From the NCBI RefSeq assembly GCF_000349945.1, contig NC_020516.1, positions 3,286,001-3,350,000 on the forward strand: a stretch of 64,000 nucleotides of DNA, given 5' to 3'. Positions 19,959 through 29,698 of this stretch are shown here, piece after piece (position 1 is the stretch's first letter; the number at the start of each line of letters is the position of its first letter). This DNA is from Azoarcus sp. KH32C. Its GTDB lineage: Bacteria; Pseudomonadota; Gammaproteobacteria; Burkholderiales; Rhodocyclaceae. The position numbers and the translations under genes are program-made. The notes beneath the pieces were generated by a model. That model did no database searches and was not told where the DNA came from. It saw nothing but the letters and a program-made list of their open reading frames with translations.

Positions 19959-21496
19959 AGCGTACATCGGTCAGGAAGAAGCAGCGGGATCTGCCGGCCA
20001 CGTCGGAATGGACCTTCGACGCGATCACCGCCTACCACAAGGAGATTGCGCGGGTCGCCGAGGAGTTTGGGCTGGATGTCTATCCGCCGCAGATCGAGAT
20101 CATCACTGCCGAGCAGATGATGGACGCCTACGCGTCGGTCGGCATGCCTGTCAATTACCACCACTGGTCCTTCGGCAAGCATTTCCTGTCTACCGAAAAG
20201 AGCTACAAACGCGGACAGATGGGGCTGGCGTACGAGATCGTCATCAACTCGAACCCGTGCATCGCCTATCTGATGGAGGAGAACACGCTGATGATGCAGG
20301 CGCTGGTCATAGCGCATGCGGCATACGGCCACAACAGCTTCTTCAAGGGCAATTACCTCTTCCGCACATGGACCAACGCCGATGCGATCGTCGATTACCT
20401 GATCTTCGCGCGGAACTACATCGCAGAATGCGAGCAGCGGTATGGCGAGGAGGAAGTCGAATTGCTGCTCGACTCCTGCCACGCGTTGATGAACCTGGGC
20501 GTCGATCGCTACAAGCGTCCACCCAAGCTCTCGCTGGCGAAGGAGAAGCAGCGCCAAGCCGAGCGCGCGGAGTACCTGCAGAGCCAGGTGAATGAACTCT
20601 GGCGCACACTGCCCGTCCACGAGAGCAAGCCCGACCGGGCACCGGCGGTCCGCTTTCCAGCCGAACCTGAAGAGAACCTGCTCTATTTCATCGAGAAGCA
20701 CGCGCCGCTGCTCGAACCCTGGCAACGGGAGGTCGTGCGCATCGTGCGCAAGGTCGCGCAGTATTTCTTCCCGCAACGCCAGACCCAGGTGATGAACGAG
20801 GGCTGGGCCTGTTTCTGGCACTACACGCTAATCAATCAACTGTACGACGAAGGCCTGCTCGCCGACAGCTTCATGCTGGAATTCCTGCAGTCGCACACCA
20901 ACGTGGTCTACCAGCCCGCGTACAACGAGCGCTGGTACAACGGCATCAATCCCTACGCGCTCGGCTTCGCAATGTGGCAGGACATCAAGCGCATCTGCGA
21001 AAACCCGACGGAGGAAGACCGCGCCTGGTTCCCCGACATCGCCGGCAGCGACTGGCGCGAGACCTTCGATTTCGCGATGAAGAACTTCAAGGACGAGAGC
21101 TTCGTCGCGCAGTACCTGTCGCCGAAGATCATGCGCGATTTCCGGATGTTCTCGATCCTCGACGACGAGCAGGACCCAAAGCTGAAGGTTTCGGCGATCC
21201 ATGACGAGTCCGGTTACCGGCGCGTCCGCGAAATCCTCTCCGACCAATACAACTTGGGAACGCGTGAGCCCAATATTCAAGTGTGGAACGTCGATCTGCG
21301 CGGGGATCGGTCCCTGACCTTGCGCCATCAGCAGTATCGCAAGCGCCCCTTGGGCGGGCCGATCGACGAAGTGATGAAGCACCTTGCGCGGCTCTGGGGC
21401 TTCACTGTGAGGCTCGACACGCAGCGCGAAGACGGCACGATCGAGTTGGTCCAGGAGACGCGCATCGAAAAGCGGCGCGGCAATTCCGACAACTGA
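19955..21496 (+). CDS. SpoVR family protein YcgB
   Basis: 513 residues, the normal length for SpoVR/YcgB. Conserved stretches include NYHHWSFGKHF, MNEGWACFWHY and NPYALGFAMWQDI. SpoVR is needed for spore cortex formation in Bacillus; in non-sporulating bacteria it is stress-induced along with prkA and yeaH. The three proteins probably act together. Confidence 0.95.
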   Translation: MKRTSVRKKQRDLPATSEWTFDAITAYHKEIARVAEEFGLDVYPPQIEIITAEQMMDAYASVGMPVNYHHWSFGKHFLSTEKSYKRGQMGLAYEIVINSNPCIAYLMEENTLMMQALVIAHAAYGHNSFFKGNYLFRTWTNADAIVDYLIFARNYIAECEQRYGEEEVELLLDSCHALMNLGVDRYKRPPKLSLAKEKQRQAERAEYLQSQVNELWRTLPVHESKPDRAPAVRFPAEPEENLLYFIEKHAPLLEPWQREVVRIVRKVAQYFFPQRQTQVMNEGWACFWHYTLINQLYDEGLLADSFMLEFLQSHTNVVYQPAYNERWYNGINPYALGFAMWQDIKRICENPTEEDRAWFPDIAGSDWRETFDFAMKNFKDESFVAQYLSPKIMRDFRMFSILDDEQDPKLKVSAIHDESGYRRVREILSDQYNLGTREPNIQVWNVDLRGDRSLTLRHQQYRKRPLGGPIDEVMKHLARLWGFTVRLDTQREDGTIELVQETRIEKRRGNSDN

Positions 21497-21504
21497 GTGT
21501 CGAC

Positions 21505-21532
21505 GGCAGAGGCAGCGCAGCTGGCCTCTGCC
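21505..21532 (+). terminator. Hairpin after ycgB
   Basis: GGCAGAGGC (21505-21513) pairs with GCCTCTGCC (21524-21532), 8 bp after the stop. No strong T tract follows, so the terminator call is tentative. Confidence 0.45.
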
Positions 21533-21651
21533 GGCCCCGCCACACCTTCCTTTCGGGTTTTGTGCCCGAGGAAAGTCAATCTGCTGCAGAAGTCGCCAAA
21601 AAGTCACCGTCTGGCGCGTAAAATCCGGACATCATGCGATCCGGAGAAATG

Positions 21652-23157
21652 ATGTTTCCTCAAGCCCAGCCGATCTACCCGGTGGCGGGAATTCGCACCA
21701 TCGAAGCCCTCGTGGCGCCGCACGCCCAACCCACCCTGATGGAGCGTGCGGGCCGGGCATCGGCCGAGGAGGCGGTCCGCCTGACCCAAGACCGGGCGGG
21801 CCACACGCTGATCGCCTGCGGGCCGGGGAATAACGGCGGCGACGGCTTCGTCATGGCGCGGCGGCTGCTGCAGGCCGGGCGCCCCGTGACCGTCGCCTTC
21901 GCGGGCGATGCGGCCAAACTCCCGCCCGACGCCGCGGCAGCGCTTGCCGCCTGGCGAGCCGCCGGCGGGGAGACGGTATCGGATTTTCCTGCGGCCCCCG
22001 CCAATGGTTGGGCTCTGGTGGTGGACGCGCTGTTCGGCATCGGACTGCGGCGCCCGGTCGAAGGCCGCTACGCGGAGTGGATCGCCAATCTGAATGCGCA
22101 ACCGGCGCCACGGCTCGCGATCGACACTCCGAGCGGACTCGACGCCGATACGGGCCGGATTCTCGGCAGCGTGTTTCGCGCCACCGCGACGCTCACGTTC
22201 CTCGCACTGAAACCCGGACTTCTCACGCTCGACGGCCCCGACATCTCGGGTGTCGTTCATGTTCACCGCCTCGACATCGATCCTCCCGCCTGGCTTCCGC
22301 CGATGGGGCTGCAGACTCAGCCAGCCTTGGTCCGCCAGTTCATGCGGCCGCGTCTGCAGAATACGCACAAGGGAACCTACGGCGACGTGGGAATCATCGG
22401 CGGCGCGAGCGGCATGATCGGGGCCGCCCTGCTGGCAGGCCGCGCGGCTCTCAAGCTGGGCTGCGGTCGCGTGCTCGTCGGCATGGTCGACGAACGTGCG
22501 CCCAGCGTCGATTTCAGTCAGCCGGAATTGATGCTGCAAAAGCCGGACGACATTCTCGCGTACGCGTCAGTCCTTGCCGTCGGCCCGGGGCTTGGCAACA
22601 GCGAGGAGGCGATTTCGATCCTCGAACGTGCGATCCATAGCGACAAGCCGCTCATTCTCGATGCCGATGCGCTCAATCTCGTTGCCGCCTCCCCACAGCT
22701 CCGGTCGCAGGTCGCGACCCGTACGGCATTGACGCTGATGACGCCCCATCCCGGCGAAGCCGGACGCCTGCTCGGCACGGATACCGCCAGCGTCCAAGCC
22801 GACCGTGTCGCCAGCGCCCTGACGCTGGCCCGCACTTATCGCGCGCTCGTCGTACTGAAGGGAAGCGGCAGCGTGCTGACGAATCCCGACGGGCGCTGGC
22901 TGATCAACAGTACCGGACATCCCGGCATGGCAAGCGCCGGCATGGGTGACGTGCTGACCGGCTTGATCGCGAGTCTCGTCGCCCAGGGCTGGCATCCGGA
23001 GTCGGCATTGATCGCCGGCGTCCATCTGCATGGAGCCGCGGCCGATCGGCTCGCGCGCGAGGGTATCGGCCCGATCGGGCTGACGGCCGGCGAAGTCATC
23101 GAAGCCTCACGCGGCGTCTTTAACGGCTGGATTGCGCAGGCGGCAAAGATGCGTTGA
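21652..23157 (+). CDS. nnr: Bifunctional NAD(P)H-hydrate epimerase/ADP-dependent NAD(P)H-hydrate dehydratase
   Basis: 501 residues, fused repair enzyme. The N-terminal YjeF_N epimerase part has LMERAGRASAEEA and CGPGNNGGDGFVMAR; the C-terminal ribokinase-like dehydratase part has NTHKGTYGDVGIIGG, LDADALNLVA, TPHPGEAGRLLG and the nucleotide site GMGDVLTG. It repairs hydrated NADH/NADPH. ATG 21652 is chosen because GGAG (21643-21646) stands 5 nt away; ATGs at 21634 and 21649 are alternatives. Confidence 0.95.
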   Translation: MFPQAQPIYPVAGIRTIEALVAPHAQPTLMERAGRASAEEAVRLTQDRAGHTLIACGPGNNGGDGFVMARRLLQAGRPVTVAFAGDAAKLPPDAAAALAAWRAAGGETVSDFPAAPANGWALVVDALFGIGLRRPVEGRYAEWIANLNAQPAPRLAIDTPSGLDADTGRILGSVFRATATLTFLALKPGLLTLDGPDISGVVHVHRLDIDPPAWLPPMGLQTQPALVRQFMRPRLQNTHKGTYGDVGIIGGASGMIGAALLAGRAALKLGCGRVLVGMVDERAPSVDFSQPELMLQKPDDILAYASVLAVGPGLGNSEEAISILERAIHSDKPLILDADALNLVAASPQLRSQVATRTALTLMTPHPGEAGRLLGTDTASVQADRVASALTLARTYRALVVLKGSGSVLTNPDGRWLINSTGHPGMASAGMGDVLTGLIASLVAQGWHPESALIAGVHLHGAAADRLAREGIGPIGLTAGEVIEASRGVFNGWIAQAAKMR

Positions 23158-23272
23158 ATTTCGAATGAGGCCGCTCATGCCGGACTGCACCGCCTCGAAT
23201 GCATGCGAATGCAATGCGGTCCGCGCCGCCGCTCTCTGCTAGACTTGCCGGAACAGAATATGTAACAGAGTC

Positions 23273-24523
23273 ATGCCGCGAATCAGCGTCGATCGCCTAC
23301 AGCCGGGCGTCTTTGTATCGCTGTCCGAACTCGGATGGATGGGACACCCGTTCCTGCTGAACCGTTTCTGCCTCTCGAGCCTGCAACAGGTCCACGCCTT
23401 GCGGGAGATGGGTATTGCCGAAGTGGAATGGGATCCCGCTCGCAGCACCGCTGAGCCGCTGCCCGAACAACCGGCGGGTGGCGTCGCCCCGCCGGAAGAG
23501 GATTTCGGCAACGCTGCACTCGCGGACATGCAGGATCAGAAGCGGGCGCGCCTCGAACGCGTGCGCCAGCAGCGCGAAGGCTTGGCGCGGCGCGAACGGC
23601 TGTTCGAGCAGCAGGCCGTCGCGGCGAGCGACATCTTCCGCTCGGTGCTCGCCCGGCCTCAGGATGCCCATCGGCACGCCACGGCATTGGTCGGAGGACT
23701 GGTGCAGAACCTGATGGGCGCCGACAGCATGGTCATCCACCTCGTGAGCCAGAAGAGCCGCGAGGGCGGACTCGCCTTCCACGCGCTCAACGTCATGGCG
23801 CTGTCGCTGATGCTCGGCAAGACGCTGAAGCTTTCCGAGGAGGAGATGCAGCACCTCGGCCTGGGCGCTCTCCTCCACGATATCGGCAAGCAGGACATTC
23901 CGCCCCGAATCCTTCGAGCGACGAAGCGAACCGGGCCCGAAGAGGAGTTCTATCGCGCCCACGTCGGCTATGGCATCAAGGCCCTGAGCGGCATGCGCGA
24001 ATTGCCGGTGTCCGTCCGCAACGTGATCGCCTGCCATCATGAGCACTTCGACGGCTCGGGATTCCCGAACCGCATCGCTGGCGAGAAGATCCCGAAACTC
24101 GCTCGAATCGCCGCAATCGCCGATCGATATGACAACCTGTGCAATCCCTTCGAGCTCAAGGAAGCGAAGGCTCCGGCCGAAGCCTTGCGGCAGATGTTCC
24201 GCACCGAAAGCGGCCGCTACGATGCGACGATGGTCCAGTTGTTCATCAAGACGCTGGGGGTCTATCCGCCCGGGACCTTCGTGTCGCTCTCGAACGGCAG
24301 CATCGGCATGGTCGTCGAAACCAACCCCTCCGATCTCCTCCATCCACTGGTGATGCTTTACGACGCCGGGATCCCCCGCTCCGAGGCTTTGCTTGTTGAT
24401 CTGCGAGACGCGGACCTCAAAGTCGAAACCGCGCTCAGTCCGGCAAAGCTCCCGATCGAGACCGTGGAATACCTCTCCCCGCGCGGCCGCCTCGACTACT
24501 TCGTTGAAGGGAACAAGAAGTAG
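23273..24523 (+). CDS. HD-GYP domain cyclic-di-GMP phosphodiesterase with DUF3391
   Basis: 416 residues. An N-terminal DUF3391 region (about 1-140, including a charged stretch of Arg/Glu) is followed by an HD-GYP domain: LLHDIGKQDIP, then HHEHFDGSGFP, where GYP is replaced by GFP, a common tolerated variant. It probably hydrolyses cyclic-di-GMP. No membrane segment or receiver. Alone in its transcription unit and convergent with the cupredoxin gene. Confidence 0.92.
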   Translation: MPRISVDRLQPGVFVSLSELGWMGHPFLLNRFCLSSLQQVHALREMGIAEVEWDPARSTAEPLPEQPAGGVAPPEEDFGNAALADMQDQKRARLERVRQQREGLARRERLFEQQAVAASDIFRSVLARPQDAHRHATALVGGLVQNLMGADSMVIHLVSQKSREGGLAFHALNVMALSLMLGKTLKLSEEEMQHLGLGALLHDIGKQDIPPRILRATKRTGPEEEFYRAHVGYGIKALSGMRELPVSVRNVIACHHEHFDGSGFPNRIAGEKIPKLARIAAIADRYDNLCNPFELKEAKAPAEALRQMFRTESGRYDATMVQLFIKTLGVYPPGTFVSLSNGSIGMVVETNPSDLLHPLVMLYDAGIPRSEALLVDLRDADLKVETALSPAKLPIETVEYLSPRGRLDYFVEGNKK

Positions 24524-24530
24524 TTCGAGG

Positions 24531-25217
24531 TTAGTGGTAGCCGCTTTGTCCGGGGATCGGAGCACGCCGGATGCGCAGGTCCGGCAGCAGTCCGATTTCC
24601 CAGACCGTTTCAGTCGCTCCCGACCGGGCGACGGTCAGCTTCCTTTCGGTCGCTTCCTCCCGCCCCTCCAGGCGCGGATGCCATGCGCGGACCACGTATT
24701 CTCCCTGGGGAAGGTCAGTGAGCACGGCCTTGCCATCAGCCCCCGTCTTCGCGAAGTAAGGACTCTCGGAGACGTAGATGTAGCCGATCATCCAGTCGTG
24801 GATATTGCAGCCGAGAATGACGACGCCGGGCTTGTCGAACAGGACCGGTGTCGCCGGAGTGCCGGTATAGAGCGGCAACTCGAAGGTCTTGGCAGGCGAA
24901 AACGAGTAGACGTGGTGGCGGATGTTGTCGCGGTTCGGGAAATTGACGGAGCTGCCGACCAGTACCGGCAACACGTAGGGGATGAATTCCTTGTTGATCT
25001 GATCGACGATCATCGTCGCACTCGGACCGCCCGTCGTCCCTGGGGTCGGAGTCGCCGGCAGTGCGACGACCACCGCATTGGCGACACCCTTTCCGGCCTT
25101 GTCCCGCACATTCGCCTGGATATCGCCGGCAAGCAGCTCGCCCGCGCCGAGACTCGACAGCAGTGCTATGCAAGAACAGGCTGCCCGTAACCGACTCATC
25201 CGCGATTTGCTCTTCAT
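24531..25217 (-). CDS. Secreted cupredoxin-like protein (methylamine-utilisation-like)
   Basis: 228 residues. A signal peptide ends near residue 30 (GAGELLA-GDI). The cupredoxin fold carries a plausible type 1 copper site: His101/102 (RHHVYSFS), Cys137, His140 and Met143 (GCNIHDWM). A carboxypeptidase-regulatory-like segment (GKAVLTDLPQGEYVVRAWHP) follows. Annotated relatives are often called methylamine utilisation protein, but no methylamine genes are near. Last gene of a three-gene operon, 5 bp after the barrel gene. A periplasmic electron carrier or copper-binding protein is likely; partner unknown. Confidence 0.85.
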   Translation of the reverse strand: MKSKSRMSRLRAACSCIALLSSLGAGELLAGDIQANVRDKAGKGVANAVVVALPATPTPGTTGGPSATMIVDQINKEFIPYVLPVLVGSSVNFPNRDNIRHHVYSFSPAKTFELPLYTGTPATPVLFDKPGVVILGCNIHDWMIGYIYVSESPYFAKTGADGKAVLTDLPQGEYVVRAWHPRLEGREEATERKLTVARSGATETVWEIGLLPDLRIRRAPIPGQSGYH

Positions 25218-25222
25218 GGCCC

Positions 25223-26095
25223 TCAGAACTGATGGAGGTAAATGGCGCGAACGATGTTCGCCTGATAGTCGATGCCGCCTTCGGCACGGCTGTCGATGTA
25301 TTCATACCCGAGAGTGAGGGACGAGTGGTCATTGATCACCCTGCTGACGCCCAGACTCGCGCCGCGCGTGGTCGCCTTCATCTTGTACGCATACCGGTTC
25401 CGTCCGAACACACGGTCTTCGGCGATCGCGCTGGAAGCGAGGAAGATGGGCAGGTTGCGCAGCGTCGTCGAGACGATGTCGCCGTCCCGGAGCGTATAGG
25501 CAGCGGACAACACATAGTCCGAACTCAGGGTGTAGTCGCCACCGAGCGTGAAGTTGCGGCTGGTCAGGTCGTAGACATCGGCGGCGACGGTCGGAAGCAG
25601 CCGGTCGGCGACGTCGTCGGACTTCCGTCGTTCGAACTCGTAGGTTGCGGTCAGCCCCAGCCGTTCGGTGATCCGTTTGCCGATCCCGAGCTGAGCTGAA
25701 TACAGCCAGCCATCGCGCCCGTCGTCGCGGTATTCGAGACGTGTCGCCGAGACCGACGCCCGCGCCTCAGGCGCAAGCGGCCCGAGCCCGAACTTATGGC
25801 GATAGGCCAGTCCGACGCCTGCGTCGACATGGTCGAGACCCGAGTACTGGCGGTAGCCGGTGGCGGAGAGCGTCATGGTCAGCGTGAGCCGGCCGTTCTC
25901 CGTCAGCTGATAACCGCGCCCGCCTTCGGCCGCTATGGCGACGGCCATATCGGACTTGATGTCGCGCTTCAACTGCCCCCGTGGCAGATTGTCGTCGAAG
26001 CGCAGCTCGAGCTCGGCTTCGTCGATCCAACCTGCCTGCGCGACGCACGCTGCAGACGTCAGCAACGGCATCAAGATCCAGCGGACTCCTGTCAT
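25223..26095 (-). CDS. Outer-membrane beta-barrel protein, unknown function
   Basis: 290 residues. A signal peptide (VRWILMPLLTSAACVAQA) is followed by alternating amphipathic strands rich in Tyr/Arg/Asp and a terminal Phe, the outer-membrane insertion signature. The strand count looks like 12-14. No family motif recognised. ATG 26095 overlaps the stop of the GGDEF/EAL gene (ATGA), so the two are translationally coupled. Confidence 0.78.
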   Translation of the reverse strand: MTGVRWILMPLLTSAACVAQAGWIDEAELELRFDDNLPRGQLKRDIKSDMAVAIAAEGGRGYQLTENGRLTLTMTLSATGYRQYSGLDHVDAGVGLAYRHKFGLGPLAPEARASVSATRLEYRDDGRDGWLYSAQLGIGKRITERLGLTATYEFERRKSDDVADRLLPTVAADVYDLTSRNFTLGGDYTLSSDYVLSAAYTLRDGDIVSTTLRNLPIFLASSAIAEDRVFGRNRYAYKMKATTRGASLGVSRVINDHSSLTLGYEYIDSRAEGGIDYQANIVRAIYLHQF

Positions 26096-28563
26096 GTAAC
26101 GCCCTCCCCAGCCCCAGGTTGCCGTGCCGCCACTTGTCCTTCCGCCCCGCGGAGCGCAAACCACTCCTGGATTTCGGCGAAGGGGACTGGCTTGAAGATA
26201 TGGTAGCCCTGCACGACGTCGCAGCCCAGCTCCTCGAGCAGCGCGAGGCTCTCGGCAGACTCGACCCCCTCCCCCACCACACGCAGCCCCATGTTGTGAG
26301 CGAGATCGATGACCGAGCGCACGATCATGAGGTCGTCCCTGTCGCTCGCCATGTTCGCGATGAAGGATCGATCGATCTTGAGTTCCGCGATGGGAAGCTT
26401 CTTGATCAGCGCGAGGGACGAATAACCGCTCCCGAAATCGTCGATCGAAAGCTGGAAACCCATTGCTCTCAACTCGGCGGCCGTCTCGAGCGCGCGTACC
26501 GGGTCGTCCATGATCGAACTCTCGGTGATCTCGATCACGAACCATGAAGGCTCCGCCCCGTGGCGCGTCAATAGCTCCCGGACGTGCTCGCCGATTTCGG
26601 CATTCAACAGATCGCGTACGGAAAAATTGATCGAGGCAGTCACCTCGAGTCCCTGCTGGCGCCAGCGGACGACGTCCGCAAAGACGCGGTTCATCACCCA
26701 GTATGTGATTTCCCGGATAAAGCCCGTCTGCTCGCCGAAGGGGATGAACTCGGCAGGAAACACGAAGCCGTGGGTCGGATGCTGCCACCGCACCAGCGCC
26801 TCGACCTGTCGTACCGACCGGTCTTGCAGATCGAGCCGCGGCTGGTAATGCAGCATGAATTCATTCCGCTCGATCGCCTGACGCAGTTCGCTGGACAAGG
26901 ACAGCCGCGAGTCGATTTCGGGCTCCATCTTGAGCCGGGCGTCGAACGACGCGGCTCCGAGGTGCCGCCGCTTGGCGTAATACATCGCGGCATCGGCCCG
27001 GCTCATGAGCACGTTCATTTCGTCCGCGTGTTCCGGAAAACACGCGAAACCGATACTGCCTTCGACGTCGAGCATCCGGCCTTCGAAGGACACGGGATCC
27101 TCCAGCGACAGGAGGATCCTGCGCGCCACGTCCTCCGCCATTTCCTTCGTCGCCGCGGGCAGCAGCACCGCAAATTCGTCGCCGCCGAGCCGCGCAACGG
27201 TGTCCGACGCACGCAGCAGCGCGCCTCGGAGGCGCGTCGCAACCTCCCGCAGCAGCAGATCGCCGACGTGATGCCCGAGGGTGTCGTTGACCTCTTTGAA
27301 GCGGTTCAGGTCGATCAGCATGACGCTCACCGGATGGCCCAGGCGCCGTGCGACACCGACTGCCTGGTTCAGGCGATCGTTGAACAGCGCCCGGTTCGGA
27401 AGCCCCGTCAGCGCATCGTGATAGGCCATCGCCTTGATCTGTTGCTCGCGCGAAAAGATCGCTAGCCGCATGTTGTCGAACGCCGTGGCCAATTCCCCGA
27501 GTTCGTCGGCTCCCGTCTCCGGCGGCCCCTGGTCGTAGTCGCCGCGTTCGAGCCGGCGTGCAAAGGCGACGAGCGCGGTCACCGGACGCGAAATGCTGCG
27601 CGCGATCATCAGGCTTCCGACAATCGTCCCGGCCAGGCTGAGACCCGCGAGGATTAACAAGGTCACGCGCAGTGAGGCGAATTGCGCGACCGCATCCGCG
27701 AGCGAGCGCTGCAGTATGGCTACGACATTGCCCTCCGGCCCCGTCGCGAGTGAAGATACCGATACGACGTAGTCTTCGCCCGAGAGATCGCTCAAGCCCG
27801 CGGCCAGGCTCTCGGGCCGATATTGCGCCAATGCGCCCAGCAATCGCCCTCTCGGCGCAAACGGCATCGTGCTGCCGACAATCTCCCAGCCGCTACCCGG
27901 ACGCCAGGCCGCGAACGATACGTCGAGTGATGTCAGCAGGCCGAGTTCGCCGGCAAGGGTGGTATCGATGCGAAACCCCAGCACGGCCCAGGCCACGGGA
28001 ACCGGGGCAAGCACCGGGACGACGACCAGTTGGAACACGCCGCCGTCCAGCGCCTTGATCGCGGACGCGCTGCCCTTTTCGGCCGCCTCCGCAATCAGCT
28101 CGGGGAATGCGAACGGCCTGCCGATGTGTGCCTCGACGCCTGCCGAAGCGTCGGCCAGCACTTTCTGATCGGGGGCCACCAGGATCATTTTTTCGGCACT
28201 GATACGCGCGCCGTGATTGGCGAGCGCCGATGCGACCGTTGGGCTATCGCCGGTCATCAAGGCCTGACGGAAGGCGAAATCCGAGGTCAGGATGCTCGCT
28301 GAATCGACGAGGCGTCGCGAGCGATCTTCCAGCAAGCGGAGGAATATCCGATCGCCGACCTGGATCTCCTCATGGATCTTCCGCAGCGCATTGACATGGA
28401 TCGATTTATCGATGACGACGAAGATGACCAGCTGGATCGCGATCAGCAACAAGGCGACGAAGACGATCATCTGATGCGCCACGACGCGCGCCAAGCTTCC
28501 GCGTCGCACGGCGACGCCGACGACTTGCGCCCGGACCCTGCCAAGAAAATCCGATATCGTCAC
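26092..28563 (-). CDS. Membrane GGDEF-EAL protein with periplasmic sensor domain
   Basis: About 823 residues. One membrane span (IVFVALLLIAIQLVIFVVID), a periplasmic sensor region of about 230 residues resembling a double-Cache fold, a second span, a HAMP linker (SRPVTALVAFARRLERGDY), GGDEF with an intact RLGGDEF and an RASD inhibitory site, and EAL with intact EALVRW and DDFGSGYSS. Both halves look active, so net activity cannot be predicted. GTG 28563 gives a short cytoplasmic lead before the first span; a GTG at 28662 in the same frame is possible. Heads the operon with the barrel and cupredoxin. Confidence 0.88.
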   Translation of the reverse strand: MTISDFLGRVRAQVVGVAVRRGSLARVVAHQMIVFVALLLIAIQLVIFVVIDKSIHVNALRKIHEEIQVGDRIFLRLLEDRSRRLVDSASILTSDFAFRQALMTGDSPTVASALANHGARISAEKMILVAPDQKVLADASAGVEAHIGRPFAFPELIAEAAEKGSASAIKALDGGVFQLVVVPVLAPVPVAWAVLGFRIDTTLAGELGLLTSLDVSFAAWRPGSGWEIVGSTMPFAPRGRLLGALAQYRPESLAAGLSDLSGEDYVVSVSSLATGPEGNVVAILQRSLADAVAQFASLRVTLLILAGLSLAGTIVGSLMIARSISRPVTALVAFARRLERGDYDQGPPETGADELGELATAFDNMRLAIFSREQQIKAMAYHDALTGLPNRALFNDRLNQAVGVARRLGHPVSVMLIDLNRFKEVNDTLGHHVGDLLLREVATRLRGALLRASDTVARLGGDEFAVLLPAATKEMAEDVARRILLSLEDPVSFEGRMLDVEGSIGFACFPEHADEMNVLMSRADAAMYYAKRRHLGAASFDARLKMEPEIDSRLSLSSELRQAIERNEFMLHYQPRLDLQDRSVRQVEALVRWQHPTHGFVFPAEFIPFGEQTGFIREITYWVMNRVFADVVRWRQQGLEVTASINFSVRDLLNAEIGEHVRELLTRHGAEPSWFVIEITESSIMDDPVRALETAAELRAMGFQLSIDDFGSGYSSLALIKKLPIAELKIDRSFIANMASDRDDLMIVRSVIDLAHNMGLRVVGEGVESAESLALLEELGCDVVQGYHIFKPVPFAEIQEWFALRGAEGQVAARQPGAGEGVT

Positions 28564-28700
28564 CGCTGCATCCAATTCTCTGAAGCGTTCGAGGGTCGAA
28601 ACCGCCCGCCTCCGCCTTGAGCTACTTTGTAACAGGATACAATGGCCCCGCGACGGAAACACGTCTTTCCCGCCCCAGGAAGAAAATTAACCGTTCCAAC

Positions 28701-29588
28701 TTAGCGGACACCCAGCGTACGCGGTCGCAGTTTCAGGAAACCGGTGGCAAGTCCGGTTCCCCCCAGGATGACCGCGCAGCCGGCGATCATGTTCGAGGTG
28801 ACGACCTCGTCGAGAAGCAGAGCCCCCCACAACATGCCGAATACCGGGATGAGGAAGGTCACGGCGATCGCGCGGGCCGGACCGATGTTGGCGATGAGCC
28901 TGAAATACAGCACGTAGGCGATGCCGGTGCAGCCCACCGCCAACAGGATCACCGCCAGCCACGCCTCGCGGCCGGGATGGCCCGCAGGCCACAACCACAC
29001 GGCGAAGGGCGCAAGCAACAACGCTGCGTAGAGCTGACTGCCGGTTGCGATCGCCATCGGATCGACACCGGTCAGATAGCGCTTCGTGAAATTCGCCGCG
29101 ATCCCGTAGTTGAGCGTTGCCGCAAGGCAGGCGAGCACGGCCCAGCCCGAGCCGCCGGCACGAAACGATGCCTTACCCCATACCAGCAGGACCACGCCCA
29201 GAAGTCCCAACAGCAGGCCGACCATGGACGTCGGCGACAGCCTGTCCTTCAGCCACAGCCAGGCGACGAGTGCCGCGAACAGCGGCGAAGTGGCGTTCAC
29301 GATCGAGGCGAAGCCCGCCGTCACCGACAAGGACGCCCAGGCGTACAGGACAAACGGCAGTGCCGAATTCGTCAGGCCGACGAACAGGAGCGCGCCGGCC
29401 CGCTCTTTCAGCAATCGTGTATGCCCGCGCCACGCGAGCACCGGCAGCAGCACGGCGGCGGCCAGTCCGACACGCAGCTCGATCAGCGGAACCGGCCCGA
29501 ACAGCGGCGCCGCAATGCGCATGAACAGGAAGGAACCGCCCCACAGGGCGGCGAGGATCAACATTTCCGAGAAATCGCGGGTCTTCAA
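28701..29588 (-). CDS. EamA/DMT family transporter
   Basis: 295 residues, ten predicted membrane helices in two EamA repeats (LAALWGGSFLFMRIAAPLFG; the second from GWAVLACLAATLNYG). A drug/metabolite exporter of the RhaT/YdcZ-like superfamily; substrate unknown, with amino acids or small metabolites typical. Divergent from nadC across 110 bp. Confidence 0.9.
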   Translation of the reverse strand: MKTRDFSEMLILAALWGGSFLFMRIAAPLFGPVPLIELRVGLAAAVLLPVLAWRGHTRLLKERAGALLFVGLTNSALPFVLYAWASLSVTAGFASIVNATSPLFAALVAWLWLKDRLSPTSMVGLLLGLLGVVLLVWGKASFRAGGSGWAVLACLAATLNYGIAANFTKRYLTGVDPMAIATGSQLYAALLLAPFAVWLWPAGHPGREAWLAVILLAVGCTGIAYVLYFRLIANIGPARAIAVTFLIPVFGMLWGALLLDEVVTSNMIAGCAVILGGTGLATGFLKLRPRTLGVR

Positions 29589-29698
29589 CGGGGGCCGTCC
29601 GTGGGGAACTCGATGACCGGCGCAATCGTGCCAGATTCGCCCCGACGACGGGAGCGAACGGCTAAAATTCCACTTTTGCCAGACGCAGGCACGTCCTC

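Noticed and set aside
25223..26788. 521-codon version of the outer-membrane barrel gene
   Set aside because: Its first 230 codons read the EAL gene out of frame; the signal peptide begins at ATG 26095, which overlaps the EAL stop.
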